64,000 nt of DNA, taken from contig JABHSK010000002.1 of the NCBI GenBank assembly GCA_018669975.1, forward strand, positions 1 through 64,000, written 5' to 3'. Below, piece after piece: positions 59,652 to 64,000 of this stretch. Below the pieces are notes generated by a model. It made no database searches. It saw only the letters and a program-made list of their open reading frames with translations, and had not been told where the DNA came from. Within the stretch, counting starts at the first letter, position 1; every line of letters begins with the position of its first letter. Both the position numbers and the translations under genes were made by a program. Source of the stretch: Candidatus Parcubacteria bacterium (lineage in GTDB: Bacteria > Patescibacteria > ABY1 > UBA1558 > GWA2-36-10).

Positions 59652-60617
59652 TTATTCGTTCATTTCCCAAACTATACCATCATTTTGGTGATGAGTAGCC
59701 CAGGAAAACCACATTTCATAGTAACCAGGCACTTTTTGCCCATTGTTTATAACTACTATCTCATCTCCATCACGTTGAGCACTAACACTATAACCATTGA
59801 GATTGAGTGTCTCTACTCCATTTTCCTGTAAACCTTCTTGCGGAAAAGATATGTACTGATCATCCAAAGAAAAAGAATACATCACCTCTTTTGCTGAAAA
59901 ACGATTATCTGACACTGAAACTGGAAAATACAAATTATCTGAAGACTCATAATTATCATATGGATAAAAAGAATAATCCCGACTATGGCCTGTATCCTGA
60001 CTAAGCACTAGAGCGTCATTGTGCTTTTGTTTTAATTCAAGAAAAGATATCAATTGCATATCCAGGACTTGTAATTTACTACCCACATAATCCCCTACCA
60101 CAGCCTCACCCCTAGCTTGTGACCACAAAGATTCTGTCTGCCTATCGTACATTAATAAATTTGATTCATATAAATATCCTGATACACCGAAATCTAATAT
60201 CTGTCCACCAACATTTCTATCAATCACTATAGCTGAACCACATAAGGGACAAAAAGTAACCGCAAAATCATTATCTCCGATACTATCGTTTACTATCTCA
60301 TGCCAAACCATAATATTGTAAGGATAATATCTTTTTTCACCATCCATATTTACCAGGACACCAAAAGCTTTATCTTTTAAACTTGCTCCCTCTATGCTAG
60401 TAAATTTTGGATTAGACAATGCTGGAATATCATCCTTGCCAGGACCACCAGATAATATCAAATCTATATCTATAGATGTTTTAGTGGTATCCGTGTCAAA
60501 GCCTGGTAATTTTTTACCAGCTATCTTATCAATCACCTCTTCAGGACTATTGCTAAAAAATATAATTAAAGCAACCACTAAAAATATGCCTAATATCAAA
60601 AAATTTTTATTTCCCAT
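59652..60617 (-). CDS. DUF3179 domain-containing protein
   Basis: 321 aa. An N-terminal membrane helix (about 5-22) is followed by the DUF3179 core: GGPGKDDIPALSNPKF, FGVLVNMDGEKRYYPYNIMVWHEIVND, FCPLCGSAIVIDR (about 141-153), FGVSGYLYESNLLMYDRQTESLWSQ and the C-terminal WFSWATHHQND. The family's biochemical role is not established; the conserved Cys pair C-P-L-C and several His suggest metal or redox chemistry. It is the last gene of the XRE-thioredoxin-DipZ operon, 17 nt after the DipZ-like gene. Confidence 0.9.
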   Translation of the reverse strand: MGNKNFLILGIFLVVALIIFFSNSPEEVIDKIAGKKLPGFDTDTTKTSIDIDLILSGGPGKDDIPALSNPKFTSIEGASLKDKAFGVLVNMDGEKRYYPYNIMVWHEIVNDSIGDNDFAVTFCPLCGSAIVIDRNVGGQILDFGVSGYLYESNLLMYDRQTESLWSQARGEAVVGDYVGSKLQVLDMQLISFLELKQKHNDALVLSQDTGHSRDYSFYPYDNYESSDNLYFPVSVSDNRFSAKEVMYSFSLDDQYISFPQEGLQENGVETLNLNGYSVSAQRDGDEIVVINNGQKVPGYYEMWFSWATHHQNDGIVWEMNE

Positions 60618-60634
60618 ATAATTTATATATTTTA

Positions 60635-62305
60635 TTAGCTACCAAAAGTGAAGGCGTATAATTCTACACCCTCTGGAACTATTAATTCCAATACACCGCC
60701 CTCAATAAATGAATCGTGGCGGACAATATCATAAAGTTTAAATTCATCAACAGCAATGGGGCTCAAAACATCTGTTTGCCTTTGCTCATCTATAAAAGCC
60801 CTCACTTCCTTGCTCTCTGAAGAGCCCATAACCAAAAATACATCCTTACCATTAAATTTTATCTGCAAACGTGATTGATCACTTTCAGAAATCAACCTTT
60901 TTTCTTCCATGCGCCACTGCCCATCTATTGTCCATTGATTGTTAGACAACTTAGATGATTTCCTATAATTGTGACTACTATCCTTAACTAGTTCTTTATG
61001 ATTATTAAAGTTGGCTAAACGCCAATAGCCCAAATACGTCTCTGGACTTTGCATTATATTATAAGAGCCACCACTCACCTCTGAAATAGCTTCTTCTGGC
61101 ATATCACCACCTTCAGCCAAAAGCTGTCTAATGACTTCCTCACTTTCTTGATAGGCACCTTCACCAAAATGAGTGTGCCTTATATTTCCCTCTCTGTCTA
61201 TAAAATATTTAGCAGGCCAATATCTATTTTGATAGGCAACCCATGTAGCAAAATCATTATCTAAAGCTATCGGATATTCTAATTCGAAATCTTCAACCGC
61301 CTTTTGAACATTGCTAAGCTTTTTTTCAAAAGCAAACTCCGGAGAGTGCATACCAATAATAACTAAGCCATCATCACTATACTTTTGATGCCAGTCCTTA
61401 ATATAAGGCAAAGTACGAATACAATTAATACAAGAATATGTCCAAAAATCTATCAATACCACCTTACCTTTTAAATCCGCTATAGTCTCACCCTCTGAAT
61501 TTATCCAAGCAGTGATACCTTTAAATTCTGGCGCTGGACCGCCGTCAATGTTTAATTCTTCCCGTTTCTCATCTAAATACTCTATTGCCCCTTCTATTAC
61601 CTCTCCTTGCTCAAAACCCTGTAAAAAAGTGGTCCAGCTAGCTGGAGTAATATCTATAATATAAGTCTGCACTTTTCGATCATAGCCAGTAACAATACCT
61701 AAAGCAGCAATTATTACCAAAACACCAAAAATCTTGTGAATGGTTCCTAGGTGAGCATAAAGTTTTCTAACTCTTTCTAAAACTCTACGGCTACCCAGTA
61801 TAATCAATAACATAACTACACCTGTGCCTAAAGCATAAGATAAAACTACTAAGAATGAACCTACGCCAGCCTGAGCAGTAGCAGCTAAAGTAATGACTGC
61901 CGCTAATATTGGTCCGGCGCATGGAGCCCATACCAAACCTAGGGTGGCTCCTGTGGCTAACCCTCCACCAAATCCTGTTTTCTGCCCTGTGTTCAACTGA
62001 GGTATCTTAACCAGGCTATTAATTTTTTCCTGTAGTCTAGGGAGTATCAATGTTAAGCCTAATAGGGCTAAAATTGCCGCTGCAATATATCGTAAAGTGT
62101 CTAAATCAATACCTAATGATTGTACTAAGAATGTAGCAAAAACAGTAAAGGTGGCAAAGCTTAGTACAAAACCCACCACAATACCATAAGGTCGACGTTT
62201 ACCGCCAACTGCACCTGAAAGCATAATTGGCAAGATAGGCAAAATGCACGGAGATAGCACAGTAACTACGCCGGACAGAAAGCCCATTGTGATTAAAATT
62301 AGCAT
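60635..62305 (-). CDS. DipZ-like fusion: CcdA membrane domain, thioredoxin domain, C-terminal beta domain
   Basis: 556 aa. Residues about 1-220 form a six-helix CcdA/DsbD-type electron conduit (FLSGVVTVLSPCILPILPIMLSG with Cys 18; WAPCAGPILAAVITLA with the second Cys). Residues about 250-400 are a TlpA-like thioredoxin domain with active site YSCINCIRT (C-I-N-C about 293-296). The last 140 residues resemble the carbohydrate-binding-like C-terminal domain of mycobacterial DipZ. It would move reducing power across the membrane to extracellular thiols. It lies between the thioredoxin gene and the DUF3179 gene. Confidence 0.9.
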   Translation of the reverse strand: MLILITMGFLSGVVTVLSPCILPILPIMLSGAVGGKRRPYGIVVGFVLSFATFTVFATFLVQSLGIDLDTLRYIAAAILALLGLTLILPRLQEKINSLVKIPQLNTGQKTGFGGGLATGATLGLVWAPCAGPILAAVITLAATAQAGVGSFLVVLSYALGTGVVMLLIILGSRRVLERVRKLYAHLGTIHKIFGVLVIIAALGIVTGYDRKVQTYIIDITPASWTTFLQGFEQGEVIEGAIEYLDEKREELNIDGGPAPEFKGITAWINSEGETIADLKGKVVLIDFWTYSCINCIRTLPYIKDWHQKYSDDGLVIIGMHSPEFAFEKKLSNVQKAVEDFELEYPIALDNDFATWVAYQNRYWPAKYFIDREGNIRHTHFGEGAYQESEEVIRQLLAEGGDMPEEAISEVSGGSYNIMQSPETYLGYWRLANFNNHKELVKDSSHNYRKSSKLSNNQWTIDGQWRMEEKRLISESDQSRLQIKFNGKDVFLVMGSSESKEVRAFIDEQRQTDVLSPIAVDEFKLYDIVRHDSFIEGGVLELIVPEGVELYAFTFGS

Positions 62306-62322
62306 AACTTTATTTTAATTTT

Positions 62323-62784
62323 TTATTTGAGCTTTTTGAGTATTGCGCTGAGATCATTACTACCAGCCCACTTGGCTAGCTCATTACCCTGAGAATCAAC
62401 CTGCACTAGTGTGTGTTGGTAAGTGATGCTATATTTTTTTTTGAGTTCTTTTTCTTTGTCATAATTAACCTTCAAAATCGTTAGGTCATTTGGGAAATCA
62501 CCCAACTCATCCTTTAAGTTCTCGTCCAAAACTCGACAAGTTGGACACCAACTAGCATGAAAAAATAACACGACATCTCCGCTGTCAGCCTGGGCTAGCA
62601 AAGCTGGTTCATAATCTACATATTGATTATTATCAACCTCCATACTTTTAAAATCTTCCCCTTGTTTATCATCAGTCATCGTAAGTGAATTTTCTACATC
62701 CACATCCGACTTAGCTTGATTATAGCCATAGGCAACAACACCTATGACAATTACTACGACAATAAAAATATATATGTTTTTCAT
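62323..62784 (-). CDS. Membrane-anchored thioredoxin-like protein
   Basis: 153 aa. A signal anchor (about 2-22) is followed by a polar linker and a thioredoxin fold with active site ASWCPTCRVL (C-P-T-C about 78-81) and TILKVNYDKEKELKKKYSI, then the cis-Pro region replaced by QHTLVQVD. The usual cis-Pro before the strand reads His-Thr here. It is a probable extracytoplasmic thiol-disulfide partner of the DipZ-like protein encoded 18 nt downstream. Confidence 0.88.
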   Translation of the reverse strand: MKNIYIFIVVVIVIGVVAYGYNQAKSDVDVENSLTMTDDKQGEDFKSMEVDNNQYVDYEPALLAQADSGDVVLFFHASWCPTCRVLDENLKDELGDFPNDLTILKVNYDKEKELKKKYSITYQHTLVQVDSQGNELAKWAGSNDLSAILKKLK

Positions 62785-62820
62785 AAATTTTTTATTAATA
62801 ATTATTTTATTTTTTAAATT

Positions 62821-63051
62821 TTAAGCATCACGTCCTGTGCACGGTAGACAAAAAACTTTTTCTACTGGCGCCTCAAAAAAACTAGCCACCTTTAAAGCTG
62901 TACAAACTGAAGGGTCATAGTTACCCTTTTCTATTGAAATAATAGTCTGGCGAGACACACCTACTGCTCGCGCCAATTCTTCCTGTGTCACGCTTTTTTT
63001 CTTCCTAAAGTCGTACACATGATTTAATACGCTACCGTGTTTATGATTCAT
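62821..63051 (-). CDS. XRE-type regulator with C-terminal CxxC
   Basis: 76 aa. An HTH in residues about 11-60: DFRKKKSVTQEELARAVGVSRQTIISIEKGNYDPS, very close to the small YozG-like repressors. The C-terminus ends VFCLPCTGRDA, with C-L-P-C at 68-71, plus Cys 50; relatives of this size normally end in acidic residues. It heads the thioredoxin/DipZ/DUF3179 operon, so redox-sensing autoregulation is an attractive inference. A perfect promoter places the transcript start at ATG 63051. Confidence 0.9.
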   Translation of the reverse strand: MNHKHGSVLNHVYDFRKKKSVTQEELARAVGVSRQTIISIEKGNYDPSVCTALKVASFFEAPVEKVFCLPCTGRDA

Positions 63052-63057
63052 GTTTAC

Positions 63058-63086
63058 ATTATAGAACCTGGAAAAACTTATGTCAA
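63058..63086 (-). promoter_or_regulatory. Perfect consensus promoter of the thiol operon (leaderless)
   Basis: Minus strand TTGACA (63081-63086), 17 nt, TATAAT (63058-63063). The expected start coincides with ATG 63051. Confidence 0.8.
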
Positions 63087-63092
63087 GTTAAC

Positions 63093-63122
63093 TTTACATT
63101 AAAATATGTGTCGTTTTATGTT
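63093..63122 (+). promoter_or_regulatory. Promoter of the recombinase-like gene
   Basis: TTTACA (63093-63098), 18 nt, TATGTT (63117-63122). The expected start is about five nt before ATG 63134. It diverges from the thiol-operon promoter, so a repressor bound between the two could affect both. Confidence 0.5.
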
Positions 63123-63133
63123 AAAATAAAGAC

Positions 63134-63916
63134 ATGGCTATAAATGACTACAAAAAATTCCTCCACTCTAGGCAGTTACATCCTAATACTGTCAAAAATT
63201 ACCTTTGGCATCTTAATAAATTTTTTAGTTGGCTTAAAGATGAAAAAATAACTGAAACAAAATTAAAAGATTATCACCAATTCATGATAAGCAATCATCC
63301 AAGAATAAATACCATTAATCTTAGATTCATTATTTTAAACAACTATCTCAAATTTTTACAAAAAAGATTCCGCTTTGAATTATTATCACCAGAAGATACT
63401 AACTTGATTATACTGACAGATGATCAACTGCAAACATTTTTGGACAAGCCACTAAAACATCAGGGCAACACCAATCTTCGAGACAAAGCTCTGTTGGAGT
63501 TATTGTATTCTACTGGAATAAAAGTTGGTCAAATAGTTCAGCTTAAAAAACAATATATTGATGAAATAACTAAAGAATTGATATTACCTGATAAAAAACA
63601 TATAGCCATTAAACCTCTAGCTTGGTTTCACTTAGATAAATATTTAAACACTCGTCATGATAATAGTCCCTGGCTGTTTATCAATCTAGATCGAGCTAAA
63701 AAAGCTGATGATAACAACCTGTCTGTTAGGTCAGTGGAAAGAATTATTGAGAGATATGCAAAACTAATGATTCCTATATTAAAAATTAATCCTCAGATAC
63801 TTAGAAATACTCTAGCACATACACTAAAGTTGGAAGGCGCACAAAAAGAAAACATTAGAACTTCGCTACATTTCAAAACTAAGACTGGTGCTGATAATTA
63901 TCTTAAAAAAATTTAA
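63134..63916 (+). CDS. Tyrosine-recombinase-like protein with degenerate active site
   Basis: 260 aa. The N-terminal SAM-like core-binding domain (YKKFLHSRQLHPNTVKNYLWHLNKFFSWL) and the C-terminal catalytic fold (LRDKALLELLYSTGIKVGQIVQLK) match XerC/D layout. The catalytic set is eroded: the R in T-G-x-R-x-S-E is Lys (STGIKVGQI), H-x-L-R-H reads P-Q-I-L-R-N, and L-G-H is S-L-H-F; only one Arg and a Tyr (NYLKK) remain. It is probably unable to recombine DNA as XerD does and may act as a DNA-binding protein. It is close to the window end; no attachment site was seen. Confidence 0.75.
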   Translation: MAINDYKKFLHSRQLHPNTVKNYLWHLNKFFSWLKDEKITETKLKDYHQFMISNHPRINTINLRFIILNNYLKFLQKRFRFELLSPEDTNLIILTDDQLQTFLDKPLKHQGNTNLRDKALLELLYSTGIKVGQIVQLKKQYIDEITKELILPDKKHIAIKPLAWFHLDKYLNTRHDNSPWLFINLDRAKKADDNNLSVRSVERIIERYAKLMIPILKINPQILRNTLAHTLKLEGAQKENIRTSLHFKTKTGADNYLKKI

Positions 63917-63918
63917 AA

Positions 63919-63999
63919 TTATTTTTGTCTATTATACAAACCAATTAACTCTGCTTTTTCTAAAATATGCCCTTCCATGGCCTGCTCAACCTCTAGTTT
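63919..63999 (-). CDS. C-terminal end of a gene cut by the window edge
   Basis: An open minus-strand frame enters from the right edge and stops at TAA 63919-63921. The last 26 residues are rich in Glu, with MEGHILEKAELIGLYNRQ. No family can be named from this. It converges on the recombinase-like gene with two nt between stops. Confidence 0.45.
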   Translation of the reverse strand, partial: KLEVEQAMEGHILEKAELIGLYNRQK

Positions 64000-64000
64000 A

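Noticed and set aside
63134..63916. Integrase of a mobile element
   Set aside because: The active site is incomplete, and no attachment repeats, tRNA target or other mobile genes lie nearby.

Overview
The window is AT-rich, densely packed bacterial DNA. It most resembles a Candidate Phyla Radiation (Patescibacteria, Parcubacteria-like) chromosome. This is inferred from three things: a VirB4/PrgI/VirB6-like secretion locus of the type common in that group, a rpsF-ssb-rpsR-efp cluster with no rplI after rpsR, and many small, poorly conserved membrane or secreted proteins. No plasmid, phage or insertion-sequence hallmark was seen. Nearly all genes stop with TAA, some with TAG, and only one with TGA. 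Most have no Shine-Dalgarno sequence. Clear TTGACA-N17-TATAAT-like promoters are frequent, and several place the predicted transcript start on the start codon.

Region by region. 1-7.1 kb (minus): secretion block A, with a pilin-like protein, a beta-propeller lipid- or membrane-anchored protein, two small membrane proteins, a two-part VirB4 ATPase, PrgI, and a Pro/Lys-rich repeat protein. 7.1-9.0 kb: efp, rpsR, ssb, rpsF. 9.1-10.3 kb: a THUMP/TRM11-like methyltransferase. 10.4-23.4 kb (minus): secretion block B, with a 414-aa unknown, a VirB6/TrbL-like membrane protein, a 2717-aa exported Cys-repeat protein, and a Ca-binding-motif protein. Blocks A and B start from the same 15-nt extended -10 element. 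23.5-30.2 kb: ksgA, two MFS transporters around a Sua5 gene, and leuS carrying a Nudix domain. 30.3-38.6 kb: a LysM/M23 peptidase, surface proteins with Ca-binding motifs, a Na/Ca exchanger, a Na/H antiporter and small envelope proteins. 38.6-40.1 kb: small SD-led genes, a broken regulator, a 29-aa basic protein and tRNA-Ile(UAU).

40.2-50.7 kb: a catalytically dead DHH paralogue, infB-rbfA, maf, an intact DHH phosphoesterase, clpP, a candidate small RNA, rny-ymdB-HU, an HD protein and a C39-like peptidase. 50.7-55.4 kb: isolated small genes with strong promoters, SDs and terminators, three structured RNA candidates (one an attenuator-like leader of comM), lspA and a DksA-like gene. 55.4-59.6 kb: an unknown membrane protein, pnp and rpsO. 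59.6-64 kb: a thiol-redox operon (XRE regulator, thioredoxin, DipZ-like, DUF3179), a degenerate tyrosine recombinase and a partial gene.

Working together: blocks A and B probably build a cell-envelope secretion, conjugation or DNA-uptake machine displaying a giant disulfide-rich surface protein. The thioredoxin/DipZ operon is a plausible source of thiol chemistry for it. The RNA candidates (46.2, 51.8, 53.6 and 55 kb) are the least explained parts of the window.
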